64,000 nucleotides of DNA from Desulfitibacter sp. BRH_c19 (GCA_001515945.1 LOER01000025.1:20377-84376); one strand, 5' to 3'. Positions 53,868-62,001 are shown, counted from the first letter of the stretch. Notes: generated by a model not told the origin, from the letters alone. Numbers and translations are program-made.

Positions 53868-54170
53868 ATGATAATTGATATCTCAACTAGGGCTAAAAAG
53901 TATATTTTAAATAAGGGCAAACCAGTAACGATTTACACAACTATATATCCTGGCTGCTGAAAAATATATGAACCTGAGTTACAGGTTAAGCTATCGCCTC
54001 CTGAGGATATAGAAAATTATAAACTAATTAACAATCAAGGTATAAGCTTTTATATTAGAAAAGATATCACTTTTGAGAATGACACGTTAGTTATTAAACT
54101 TAAATGGATTTGGCCTTTTAGAAATATTGTGGCAAGTGGACTAAAGGACTGTGCAGACAGTATGTTTTAG
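53868..54170 (+). CDS. Probable CC/Se-motif selenoprotein (in-frame TGA read as Sec)
   Basis: The frame runs ATG 53868 to TAG 54168-54170 with one TGA at 53958-53960, codon 31, directly after Cys30 (TIYPGC-Sec). Both sides translate into sensible protein: ISTRAKKYILNKGKPVTIYT before, and PPEDIENYKLINNQGISFYI and LKWIWPFRNIVASGLKD after. Small proteins of this shape with a Cys-Cys or Cys-Sec pair are known from clostridia as the CC/Se motif family, of unknown (redox or metal) role. GAGGTG sits seven bases ahead of the ATG. A hairpin starts ten bases after the TGA. The product would have 100 residues. Recognition of the family is from memory; read-through cannot be proven here. Confidence 0.8.
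53961..53990 (+). promoter_or_regulatory. Candidate bacterial SECIS hairpin
   Basis: AACCTG at 53971-53976 pairs with CAGGTT at 53982-53987 around the loop AGTTA, which has G at its second position. It begins ten bases behind the TGA, within the distance seen for bacterial SECIS elements recognised by SelB. The lower stem is weak, AT-rich and possibly bulged. Confidence 0.6.
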
Positions 54171-54203
54171 AAAATTCATCTAAAGAGAAAATGGGAGGAA
54201 ACC

Positions 54204-55769
54204 ATGAGACAATTTGCAGCACTAGTTTCTGTAGTACTAATTCTAATGCTTTTTAGCTTTGGCAGCGTTGCCCAAACACCTCAATTTAAGCTTGGAAATG
54301 AAGTATTAATGGAAAAGTATCAACATTTATTGAAAGGTAAGAAAGTAGGGCTTATAACCAATCAAAGTGGAGTAAACAGTCAAGAAGTTAGCTTAGTTGA
54401 TATTTTTGCTCAGAACAGTTCAATAGATCTTGTTGCTCTATACAGTCCTGAGCATGGAATAGATGGTATAGCAAAGGCAGGAGAGTATGTTGAGTCACAG
54501 ATTCATCCTAAATTAGGAATCCCTGTTTACAGCTTATACGGTCAAACTAGAATGCCAAATGAAAGCATGCTAAGAGATGTTGATGTATTAGTATTTGACA
54601 TGCAAGATGTTGGTTCTAGAACATACACTTATATGTCCACCTTGAATTACTGTATGGTAGCAGCACAAAAGTACAATAAACCCATTATCGTGTTGGATAG
54701 ACCAAATCCAGTAGGTGGAGTCATTGTAGATGGACCTGTTATGGAAGATCCTTATATAACCTTTGTAGGTGTAGATAATCTAGCCATGGCACATGGTATG
54801 ACAGCAGGCGAATTAGCCTTGTTTTTTAATCGTAATATTGGTGTAGATTTAACAGTAGTCACCATGGAGGGTTGGACTAGAGATATGCTGTGGCAGGATA
54901 CTGGCTTAAATTGGGTTCAGACATCTCCAAACATTCCAGACATTTCTTCTCTTTTTGGGTATATGGCTACTGGAATAGGAGAAGGGACGGGGGTCTATCA
55001 GGCTGACAAATTCAAATGGATTGGTGGAAAAGATATTGATTCTAACCAGTATGCTGCATTATTAAATAATGCAGGACTTTTAGGAGTTACCTTTATTCCA
55101 GAAAACAAGGGTGATGCTGGAGGAGTTAGATTAAATATAACCAATCACAACGCATTTAACCCCGCGAGAACAGGCTTTTATGCCCTGGGATATGCTTTTT
55201 CTATTGGAAACTTTAAGGTTCCAAAAAGCACAGCAAATAATGTGGTTATGTTCGATAAAATAATGGGTACAAATAAGGTTGGACAATACCTAGAACAAGG
55301 TTTATCTCCTCAAGAAATAGAACAACGCTTTGCTCCTGGATTAAATGCTTTTAAGGCCGAAAGGCAAAAGTATTTGATTTATGGCCTTCAGTCTGGAAGA
55401 GGTTTTATACTAAACACAAGGGATATTACTGTAACCGTTTCAGGCAATCCAGTAATATTTGATACTCCTCCATATATTGATACTAATAATAGACTAATGG
55501 TACCTGTAAGGGCCATTACTGAAGCTATGGGGGCTAATGTAGATTGGAATTCTACCAATAATGTTATTAGAATTACAAGAGAAAGCGAAACCATTTTACT
55601 TACCATAGGTAGTACCAGCGTTAGCGTTAATGGGAATGATCTGCTCATGGATACCACACCTGTAATAAAGAACCAACGTACTTTTGTTCCTGTTCGGTAT
55701 GTAGGTGAATATTTTGGTGCCCATGTTAATTGGGAACCGCAACTTCGTCAGGTGATTATTTCACACTAA
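54204..55769 (+). CDS. namZ: NamZ-like exo-beta-N-acetylmuramidase (DUF1343) with C-terminal copper amine oxidase-like domain
   Basis: The DUF1343 family includes NamZ (YbbC), which releases terminal MurNAc from peptidoglycan fragments. The 521 residues have a signal peptide (about 1-23), the DUF1343 domain (about 30-395) with GLITNQSGV, YSPEHGIDG, DMQDVGSRTYTYMSTL and DRPNPVGG, and a C-terminal domain (about 405-520) of the copper amine oxidase N-terminal type (RLMVPVRAITEAMGANVDW, RTFVPVRYVGEYFGAHVNW), which is often a wall-attachment or ligand domain. The role therefore points to wall recycling outside the cell. A terminator follows. Confidence 0.88.
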   Translation: MRQFAALVSVVLILMLFSFGSVAQTPQFKLGNEVLMEKYQHLLKGKKVGLITNQSGVNSQEVSLVDIFAQNSSIDLVALYSPEHGIDGIAKAGEYVESQIHPKLGIPVYSLYGQTRMPNESMLRDVDVLVFDMQDVGSRTYTYMSTLNYCMVAAQKYNKPIIVLDRPNPVGGVIVDGPVMEDPYITFVGVDNLAMAHGMTAGELALFFNRNIGVDLTVVTMEGWTRDMLWQDTGLNWVQTSPNIPDISSLFGYMATGIGEGTGVYQADKFKWIGGKDIDSNQYAALLNNAGLLGVTFIPENKGDAGGVRLNITNHNAFNPARTGFYALGYAFSIGNFKVPKSTANNVVMFDKIMGTNKVGQYLEQGLSPQEIEQRFAPGLNAFKAERQKYLIYGLQSGRGFILNTRDITVTVSGNPVIFDTPPYIDTNNRLMVPVRAITEAMGANVDWNSTNNVIRITRESETILLTIGSTSVSVNGNDLLMDTTPVIKNQRTFVPVRYVGEYFGAHVNWEPQLRQVIISH

Positions 55770-55787
55770 TCAGGCTGCTATAATATA

Positions 55788-55830
55788 GAGAATAAAGCAC
55801 ATGCAGGAATGCATGTGCTTTATTCTTCTC
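55788..55830. terminator. Bidirectional terminator between namZ and the orphan Flp gene
   Basis: GAATAAAGCACATGC pairs perfectly with GCATGTGCTTTATTC (15 pairs) around AGGAAT. The right arm overlaps the stop of the minus-strand pilin gene. Confidence 0.85.
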
Positions 55831-55990
55831 CTCTTAGTCCATTAGCTACTTTTGTAAAAATTTGCCCAAGGGGTTCTGCAATTAAACTTAGTGTTGATAC
55901 TACTGCTAGCGCAATAAGTCCCAAAATAAGAGAATATTCTACCAGTCCTTGTCCTTTTTCATTTATAAAAAAATCTTTGGCATAGGTCAT
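55820..55990 (-). CDS. Second Flp-family pilin, orphan
   Basis: 56 residues on the minus strand, too short to be found by usual length limits. It reads MTYAKDFFINEKG, then the cleavage site G13/Q14 and the mature start QGLVEYSLILGLIAL with Glu5-Tyr6, followed by a hydrophobic helix and a tail SLIAEPLGQIFTKVANG. AGGGGGT precedes the ATG. The layout is the same as in the flp gene at 39806, yet it stands 16 kb from the tad locus. It is probably processed by TadV and may be an alternative or minor subunit. Confidence 0.88.
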   Translation of the reverse strand: MTYAKDFFINEKGQGLVEYSLILGLIALAVVSTLSLIAEPLGQIFTKVANGLRGEE

Positions 55991-56131
55991 AGATTCTACC
56001 CCCTATCAATAAGTGGTTACTTCTATTTTACAAGGAAATAGATTTACAAACATCCACCTCTTTACCTATTTTATAAAAAACTTGGTCCCAGAAATTGGTC
56101 TAAAGTCCTACAATGTACAATCTTAAAGATT

Positions 56132-56158
56132 AAAAAAGAGGACCGATTAAACGGTCCT
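56132..56158 (-). terminator. Terminator of spoVT
   Basis: Read on the minus strand, AGGACCG pairs with CGGTCCT around a six-base loop and is followed by CTTTTTT. The stop codon of spoVT lies within the loop. Confidence 0.82.
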
Positions 56159-56674
56159 TTGCATCTGTTTTGCCAAGAAATTTGCTGCAGTATAAGCAAG
56201 ATTTTTTTCTGTTTCTCCCAAATTTTGTCCTTCTTTTTTTGGTGCAAGTATAACGCTGCCAATGATCTCATTTGTTACAATTGGGGCGATAATCAAATTA
56301 GGAAATTCTCTACCATTTTCTGTAATAGTACCACTTGTTATTTGACTTTTACTATTAGTTAAAGCATCCCCAACGGAACCCAATTTCTGTCCCATAAACT
56401 CTTTTTTGGGGCCTCCTGCAACGGCGATTATACTAATATCATCACTTACAACAGCAATTACTGATAGAGTGTCTGCAAGAACATCAGAATACTCCTGTGC
56501 ATATACACTTAGGTCATTAATAGGTGCATATTTTTTCAAGATAACTTCACCGTTGCGATCTGTAAAAATTTCTAAGGGTTCACCTTCTCTGATTTTTAGA
56601 GTTCTTCTAATTTCCTTAGGTATTACAACTCTTCCTAAATCATCAATCCTTCTAACTATGCCTGTTGCTTTCAT
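56147..56674 (-). CDS. spoVT: Stage V sporulation regulator SpoVT
   Basis: AbrB-type regulator of forespore genes. The 175 residues have the swapped-hairpin DNA-binding domain (ATGIVRRIDDLGRVVIPKEIR, then GEPLEIF) and a C-terminal GAF-like domain (about 55-175, with ITENGREFPNLIIAPIV). The length and the GAF domain separate it from short AbrB proteins. AAAGGAG lies ahead of the ATG. It points to sporulation together with yqfC and yqfD. It is divergent from metA. Confidence 0.93.
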   Translation of the reverse strand: MKATGIVRRIDDLGRVVIPKEIRRTLKIREGEPLEIFTDRNGEVILKKYAPINDLSVYAQEYSDVLADTLSVIAVVSDDISIIAVAGGPKKEFMGQKLGSVGDALTNSKSQITSGTITENGREFPNLIIAPIVTNEIIGSVILAPKKEGQNLGETEKNLAYTAANFLAKQMQRTV

Positions 56675-56796
56675 GTGATTGTCAACTCCTTTAATAATAG
56701 TTTTACCCTTTTTTAAACATCTATGTAAAAACTTATTTGAATAAATTTAACCAGTATAAATTGCCCCAATTAAGCAGTATAAATTTGACACGATGG

Positions 56797-56825
56797 TTGA
56801 CAGTAAGACTAGTTTAGAGTAAACT
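56797..56825 (+). promoter_or_regulatory. Promoter ahead of metA
   Basis: TTGACA at 56797-56802 and TAAACT at 56820-56825 with a 17-base spacer. Just upstream the words AGTATAAATT occur twice (about 56752 and 56777), possible operator half sites. Confidence 0.5.
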
Positions 56826-56864
56826 ACTACAATAAAAATTCCATTACAGTAAGGATGAAACCAT

Positions 56865-57791
56865 ATGCCTATTAAAATTCCAGATGATTTACCAGCAAAG
56901 GAAATTTTAACTAAAGAGAATATATTTGTGATGTGTGAAAAGCGAGCTTATCATCAGGATATAAGACCTTTAAATATTGCTATTTTAAACCTGATGCCAA
57001 ATAAAATTTCTACTGAAACACAAATTTTGCGATTGTTAGGAAATACACCTCTGCAGGTTGATATAGTTTTACTGCATCCCAAGACACATAAATCAAAAAA
57101 TACATCTGGGGAACATTTGTTTAAGTTTTATAATACCTTTGATGAAATAAGCCATCAAAAATTTGATGGACTAATAATAACTGGTGCACCTATAGAGCAT
57201 CTTGAATTTGAAGAAGTTGACTATTGGAATGAATTGAAGGAGATTATGGATTGGTCTAAAACAAATGTTTTCTCGACATTTCATATTTGTTGGGGTGCCC
57301 AAGCAGGCCTTTATCATCATTTTGGGATACCCAAGTATCCACTTGGTGCTAAAATGTTTGGGGTTTTTAGTCACAAGATATGCAAAAAAAATGTCAGATT
57401 ATTATGGGGCTTTGATGATGAGTTTTATGTACCCCAATCAAGACATACAGAGGTTAGAAGAGAAGATATTGAGAAGGTGCCAGAACTTGATATATTGGCT
57501 GAGTCAGATGAGGCTGGAATATATATAGCAGCTAATAAGGGCGGAAGGCAAATATTTGTCACAGGCCATTCAGAGTATGACACGCTAACATTAAAGGGAG
57601 AGTATGAAAGGGATCGAAGCAAAGGCCTTGATATAGAAGTACCAAGAAACTATTTCCCAAATAGTGATGCTTCTAAGTCGCCTGAGGTAAAATGGAGGAG
57701 CCATGCTCATTTGCTATACGCAAATTGGTTAAACTATTATGTGTATCAAGAAACTCCATATTCTTTAGAAGACATCGGTGGAAAGAAGTAA
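56865..57791 (+). CDS. metA: Homoserine O-acyltransferase MetA (predicted acetyltransferase)
   Basis: First committed step of methionine synthesis from homoserine. The 308 residues contain the catalytic C142 ([10 protein letters not shown]), H235 and E237 (TGHSEYD). Residue 111 is Glu ([17 protein letters not shown]); in characterised members of this family Glu at this site gives acetyl-CoA and Gly gives succinyl-CoA specificity, so the enzyme should be an O-acetyltransferase despite the usual succinyltransferase name. AAGGATG precedes the ATG. No SAM riboswitch or T-box is seen ahead of it. Confidence 0.94.
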   Translation: MPIKIPDDLPAKEILTKENIFVMCEKRAYHQDIRPLNIAILNLMPNKISTETQILRLLGNTPLQVDIVLLHPKTHKSKNTSGEHLFKFYNTFDEISHQKFDGLIITGAPIEHLEFEEVDYWNELKEIMDWSKTNVFSTFHICWGAQAGLYHHFGIPKYPLGAKMFGVFSHKICKKNVRLLWGFDDEFYVPQSRHTEVRREDIEKVPELDILAESDEAGIYIAANKGGRQIFVTGHSEYDTLTLKGEYERDRSKGLDIEVPRNYFPNSDASKSPEVKWRSHAHLLYANWLNYYVYQETPYSLEDIGGKK

Positions 57792-57805
57792 AATATTACT
57801 TATAC

Positions 57806-57861
57806 AAAAACACCTTATTTAATGACCATAAGAAAGTGACATTAAAATAGGGTGTTTTTTT
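57806..57861. terminator. Bidirectional terminator between metA and the SRAP gene
   Basis: AACACC and TTATTTAATG pair with CATTAAAATA and GGTGTT with small bulges, followed by TTTTTTT. On the other strand it ends the SRAP gene. Confidence 0.78.
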
Positions 57862-58528
57862 CTGGTATAATACATTCTGGGGTATCATTTTTAGGAGAAT
57901 TCACCATAGTAGATACCTCATATAATTGCATGCTATCTGAAGGGTAGGGGACAAGTAAAGGTTTTAACTCTTTAATATCTGAGATATTTGTATCTAGCCA
58001 TACTTGTTCAGTTTCATGGCTAAGAATAACCGGCATCCTTTTATGTATTTTTTCAATTAGTTCATTTGCGGTAGTAGTAAGAATGGTACAGCTTTGTATA
58101 GTTTCTCCATCAAGAGAGGTCCATGAATCCCATAGACCAGCAAAGGAAAATATATCATTGTCTTTCAACAGGATTCTTTGAGGGATCTTAATGCCATTTT
58201 GTGTCTTCCATTCATAAAAACCATCGGCAGGAATCAAGCAACGCTTAGACTTTAAAGGATAAGCAAAACTAGGCTTTTGATCAACTGTTTCGACCCTTGC
58301 ATTAATCATTCTATTTCCAATAGTTTTATCCTTAGACCAAGAAGGTATAAATCCCCACCTGAAATAAACTGGCTGGACCTGATTGCCGAGATTAACAATT
58401 GCCAGTATCTCTTGAGAAGGTGCTATATTATAGCGAGGAACATACTCTGGCAGGGATAGAGGCAAATGAAAGTTGAAGCGCTTGGTTAATTCTTCAAAAT
58501 CCTTAGCCAGTGTAAACCGACCACACAT
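57842..58528 (-). CDS. SRAP domain protein (YedK/HMCES family)
   Basis: Forms a covalent DNA-protein crosslink to abasic sites in single-stranded DNA and so protects them. The 228-residue product starts MCGRFTLAKDF, so Cys2 becomes the reactive N-terminal residue after Met removal. Further active-site words are NARVETVDQKPSF, GFYEWK (Glu) and HKRMPVIL (His). ATG 58528 is set by the position of Cys2; an ATG three codons earlier is rejected. It is an isolated gene next to the metA terminator. Confidence 0.93.
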   Translation of the reverse strand: MCGRFTLAKDFEELTKRFNFHLPLSLPEYVPRYNIAPSQEILAIVNLGNQVQPVYFRWGFIPSWSKDKTIGNRMINARVETVDQKPSFAYPLKSKRCLIPADGFYEWKTQNGIKIPQRILLKDNDIFSFAGLWDSWTSLDGETIQSCTILTTTANELIEKIHKRMPVILSHETEQVWLDTNISDIKELKPLLVPYPSDSMQLYEVSTMVNSPKNDTPECIIPEKNTLF

Positions 58529-58617
58529 AAAAATCATCCCCTATATGGATATTTGTAAGTATTATATAGCTTTTTTTAATAGAATTCAAAAGTTCTTCCG
58601 TTAGGTCAAATTTGTTT

Positions 58618-58890
58618 TATCCGATGACTATCACCGCTTGCCTTGCATGGGTTCAGCTATGTCAACAAGTTGACAAGTTTCACTCCAAGACTCCCATCTT
58701 CTAGCCTTGAACTAGTATTTCTACGCATTGCAAAAATCACAATGCTAGAACTACTGGCGGCTCTGCACTAGTATTTCTACGCATTGCTAAAACACAATGC
58801 TAGAACTACGGTCGTAAGTGGGAGATAAGCGGTGCTATGGCCCTGGATAACGGTTTCTAACCTCCACCTGAAGTCAAGAATCCTGTTTAT
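58618..58890 (-). repeat. Dispersed structured repeat, copy D (minus orientation)
   Basis: Read on the minus strand it begins ATAAACAGGATTCTTGACTT, CAGGTGGAGG, then TTAGAAACCGTTATCCAGGG and ends GCGGTGATAGTCATCGGATA. The TTCTAGCATTG / CAATGCGTAGAA hairpin module is present twice in tandem (plus-strand 58711-58754 and 58767-58809). The following part up to the right end is nearly the same as in copy B. It is the most complete copy with B. Confidence 0.85.
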
Positions 58891-58915
58891 GTTGGTACAG
58901 AAAGGATAGATATAA

Positions 58916-59641
58916 ATGGAAAAATTAGAGATTGATGGTATTAAAATAGAGTATAATGTAAAACGATCTGAAAGAGCCAAGCGGATGAGGATTACTATCA
59001 AAAATGGATTAGTAGCTGTTATCCTTCCAAAGGGTGCTATCCATCAACAAGCAGTAGATTTTTTGCTAGCTAAAAAGGATTGGGTTATAAAGCATGTCCA
59101 AAGCAGTTGCAAAGATTTTAATCAATTACCAAAGAGAAAATATGAATCTGGTGAAAGTTATCCATATAGGGGAAGAAATTATATGTTGCAAATTGAGAAT
59201 GCCCCGATTAATAAAATTCTTATCAAAGCCGGAGTGAATGTTTTAATAATTACTATACCGTATCTCTTAGATATTTCTAAAAGACCTGAAGCAATAAAGG
59301 AGGCGTTGCTTAACTGGTATAAAAACCAAGCCCGGATTGTATTTAAAGAAAAATTAGACTATTATTCAGAGATCATAGGCGTGGAATATGCCAGCTTTAG
59401 AATTAAAGAGCAAAAAACAAGATGGGGTAGCTGCTCATCTAAAAGAAATATCAATCTCAACTGGAAAGTAATTCTAGCCCCAAATGAAGTTATTGATTAT
59501 ATAATTGTGCATGAACTTGCACATCTTAGTAATATGAATCACTCTACAGAATTCTGGGAGTTGGTAGCTAAATACGTTCCGGATTATAACTCGCAGAAAA
59601 GATGGCTGAAGAAAAACGGGATAAGCCTTTCCATTGAATAA
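58916..59641 (+). CDS. YgjP-type metallopeptidase (DUF45, M48-like)
   Basis: 241 residues of the YgjP/DUF45 family. The zinc motif HELAHLSNMNH is near residue 200 (H-E-x2-H, third ligand His after six residues). The upstream part QKTRWGSCSSKRNINLNWKVILAP is a family signature. Members are cytoplasmic and sometimes linked to SprT-like DNA-protein crosslink repair; the role here is not known. It is convergent with the VanW gene, with the stops two bases apart and no terminator visible between them. Confidence 0.9.
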   Translation: MEKLEIDGIKIEYNVKRSERAKRMRITIKNGLVAVILPKGAIHQQAVDFLLAKKDWVIKHVQSSCKDFNQLPKRKYESGESYPYRGRNYMLQIENAPINKILIKAGVNVLIITIPYLLDISKRPEAIKEALLNWYKNQARIVFKEKLDYYSEIIGVEYASFRIKEQKTRWGSCSSKRNINLNWKVILAPNEVIDYIIVHELAHLSNMNHSTEFWELVAKYVPDYNSQKRWLKKNGISLSIE

Positions 59642-59643
59642 GC

Positions 59644-60969
59644 TTATCTACCTCTTCTAATAATTGTAGTCGTTGGCAAATACCTATCTGTTGAAATTAC
59701 CTCTCGCAGGATTAGTTCATCATCAATATATGTTTCTTTTATCAGTCTTGAGGTGTATCCTGGTGTACCTCTTGATACAATTATTTCTTTACCTGGACTA
59801 AGCTGTTTATCATATATATATGTAGTTTTTGGAGAAATGGTTGAAAGCCTCTCAGAGGTTAGAACTGTAGTTTTTTCACTGTTAGTACCGTGAAGCTCAA
59901 TAGTCAGTTGATTGTTTTCTATATTCCCATATATATAGATGTAATTATCTGTATTGTTCTTAAACTTGAAATCTACTGTACCCCAGGATACAGTAGCATC
60001 CCTACTTAACTGTACATAGGGGACTGTAAGACTGTGGTTCCGCCTTTCAATTACCTTGAGGTCTGCTAATAAAACGGCATTGTATATTGTGGATGAAACC
60101 TGACATATTCCTCCACCTACTCCATCTCTTATAGTATCTCCAACATATATTGGTGAAGCCTTATATCCAGATTCAATAGTTCTTTGGCCTACTGTTTCAT
60201 TGAAGGAGAAGATTTCTCCAGGAGCTAATATCTTACCATTAATAGCTCCTGTAGATAATATTAGATTGTTTGTTCTGTTTGTTAGATTTGGATTAAATAC
60301 AGTTGTAAATTCTCCTATAATCTCATTTATACCCATCTGTGCAAGTTCGTGGCTAGTAATTTCCGGGACTACATCTTTGAATGGTAATTCCAAAACTAAA
60401 TGACCACTATCGATTTTACTATTTGCTATTACCCCAATTAATTTTTCCTTATCAACCTCTGTGCCATTTACTTCTTGGATTATGGTTACTTTCCCATCTA
60501 TATACTCAAATTCAGCATTAATTGGTTGACCCAATCTCACTTTATCAATATCCCTTATGTTTTCTAGAAACAAATCTTCATGGATTTTATAATTTAGACT
60601 GTATTTTTTAGAATTTAAAAAAATCTCTAGAAAGCTGTGCATTGTAATTAAAAAATTTTTATCATATATTGCTAGAATATCTGCTTCAATCTGTTCCTTG
60701 TTGGAGAATATACCTACTTCACTTACATTATAGCTAAAGGTTTCATCTTCATGTTCTATGATCAGTTTTTTCTCATTTAGAAGAGAATCTTCAATATCAT
60801 CTAAAGTTTCCTTAAGATGAATTAGTTTTGTCCCATTTAAACTTTTATCCTGAACAAATAAATTGTAGGGCACATAAACACTTGTTAAGATACAGATTAT
60901 AGAAAATAATATATAACCTATAGTTAGAGTAATGATAAATATTTTTTGAGTTTTAGTTAAGATATGCAC
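59644..60969 (-). CDS. VanW family protein with membrane anchor and G5 domain
   Basis: Membrane-anchored wall-associated protein; VanW proteins are of unknown biochemical role. From GTG 60969 it has 441 residues: a membrane segment near 10-30, a putative peptidoglycan-binding domain (about 100-210), the VanW domain (about 225-360) with APGEIFSFNETVGQRTIESGY and GGGICQVSSTIYNAVLLADL, and a G5-like domain at the end (ISPKTTYIYDKQLSPGKEIIVSRG). AAGAGGG lies eight bases ahead of GTG 60969; ATG 60990 and TTG 61005 are alternatives without such a site. Confidence 0.9.
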   Translation of the reverse strand: MHILTKTQKIFIITLTIGYILFSIICILTSVYVPYNLFVQDKSLNGTKLIHLKETLDDIEDSLLNEKKLIIEHEDETFSYNVSEVGIFSNKEQIEADILAIYDKNFLITMHSFLEIFLNSKKYSLNYKIHEDLFLENIRDIDKVRLGQPINAEFEYIDGKVTIIQEVNGTEVDKEKLIGVIANSKIDSGHLVLELPFKDVVPEITSHELAQMGINEIIGEFTTVFNPNLTNRTNNLILSTGAINGKILAPGEIFSFNETVGQRTIESGYKASPIYVGDTIRDGVGGGICQVSSTIYNAVLLADLKVIERRNHSLTVPYVQLSRDATVSWGTVDFKFKNNTDNYIYIYGNIENNQLTIELHGTNSEKTTVLTSERLSTISPKTTYIYDKQLSPGKEIIVSRGTPGYTSRLIKETYIDDELILREVISTDRYLPTTTIIRRGR

Positions 60970-61104
60970 AAAAATAACCCTCTTATCCATAATAATATAC
61001 TTCAAATATATTAGTCATGGGCTAGTACCTATGCATGTTTTAAACAAAACACACTTAATATTATTGTATTGAAAAGTATAAAAATTGTTTCTTAGTGAGA
61101 TTAT

Positions 61105-61303
61105 ATAAACAGGATTCTTAACTTCAGGTGGAGTTAACTTTATGAGCATCTGCTTTTGCAGATGTACAGTTACTGCTAAATTCGCTTTGCTCATTAATCA
61201 GAACTAAAGCTTCCGCCCTAAACAATAGCCTTGGCGTAAACTAAGTTTTGTTTTATGGGCATAGCTGAACCAATGCAAGGCTAGCGTTGATAGTCATCGG
61301 ATA
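61105..61303 (+). repeat. Dispersed structured repeat, copy E
   Basis: Begins ATAAACAGGATTCTTAACTT and CAGGTGGAG, ends GTTGATAGTCATCGGATA after CATAGCTGAACC and ATGCAAGGCTA. The middle is different: it has a hairpin GCATCTGC / GCAGATGT, and ACTAAAGCTTCCGCC and AAGTTTTGTTTTAT words that it shares with copy C. The conserved CATTG hairpin module is missing. Confidence 0.8.
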
Positions 61304-61385
61304 GAAGAAAATCTTGTACTTTGATGATTTGTACAAAGATAATTACTAAGGGTAGCAGTATGCCTTTAATAAAGGAAATGATTAA

Positions 61386-61958
61386 ATGATTAGAGACAAA
61401 ATTTTGTTGGGTATATTTATTGGGTTTTTAGCTGATGCTTCAAAATTAATATTTAATTACATAGCTTTTAAATTAACTTTTACCAACCTGGTTTTCTGGC
61501 AGCTTATAGCTGCACTTCTTCTTGAAAAAGATGATATTCATAAGCCTTCCGCCTTACTTATTGGTAGCATAGCAGACATAACAGTTTCAATACTTTTAGG
61601 AGTAATATTCATATATGTAATATATTTTATAGGTAAGGAATATTTGTGGATTAAAGGAATAGGGTTTGGAATGCTTGTCTGGGTCAGCCTTTTTGGAGTA
61701 CTCTTAGCGCAATTAATACAAGGAAAAATTTCTCAAGACCCTTCAGGTATTCTAGTTACAATTGTGGCTCACTTTATATTTGGGTTATCTTTGGCTTTTT
61801 TCACATGGCTTTTAGCCAGAAACATGACTTTGTTTCATGAAGAATTGAAAAAACTTATAGGTGACGACAGAAAAGCATTCAAATTGTTAAAACCTCATTC
61901 TTTAAAGAAACTGTTAGATGGCGAAAGAAGGGGCTTTAAAAAACCAAAAAAAATATAA
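61386..61958 (+). CDS. Hypothetical integral membrane protein
   Basis: 190 residues that I do not recognise. Five hydrophobic segments can be seen (about 5-45 as two, 58-85, 90-112, 122-145), followed by a basic cytoplasmic tail (FKLLKPHSLKKLLDGERRGFKKPKK). AAAGGAA lies upstream of the ATG. The gene is alone between repeat E and a terminator. Similar small membrane proteins occur in clostridial spore formers, but no function can be given. Confidence 0.75.
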   Translation: MIRDKILLGIFIGFLADASKLIFNYIAFKLTFTNLVFWQLIAALLLEKDDIHKPSALLIGSIADITVSILLGVIFIYVIYFIGKEYLWIKGIGFGMLVWVSLFGVLLAQLIQGKISQDPSGILVTIVAHFIFGLSLAFFTWLLARNMTLFHEELKKLIGDDRKAFKLLKPHSLKKLLDGERRGFKKPKKI

Positions 61959-61970
61959 GTTATAGTGTTA

Positions 61971-62001
61971 AACTCCAGAGCATTAAAATCTGGGGTTTTT
62001 T
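61971..62001 (+). terminator. Terminator after the membrane protein gene
   Basis: AACTCCAGA pairs with TCTGGGGTT (one G-T pair) around a nine-base loop, followed by TTTTT. Confidence 0.82.

Noticed and set aside
53868..53960. Reading the gene with TGA at codon 31 as a pseudogene or a 30-residue peptide
   Set aside because: The codons after the TGA remain in frame for 70 more residues with protein-like composition, the TGA follows a Cys codon, and a SECIS-like hairpin is in place. A selenoprotein explains all of it better.
58165..58200. Further copy of the ACAGGATTCTT repeat end within the SRAP gene
   Set aside because: Only 11-12 bases match and they are ordinary codons of the conserved protein; no other part of the element follows.
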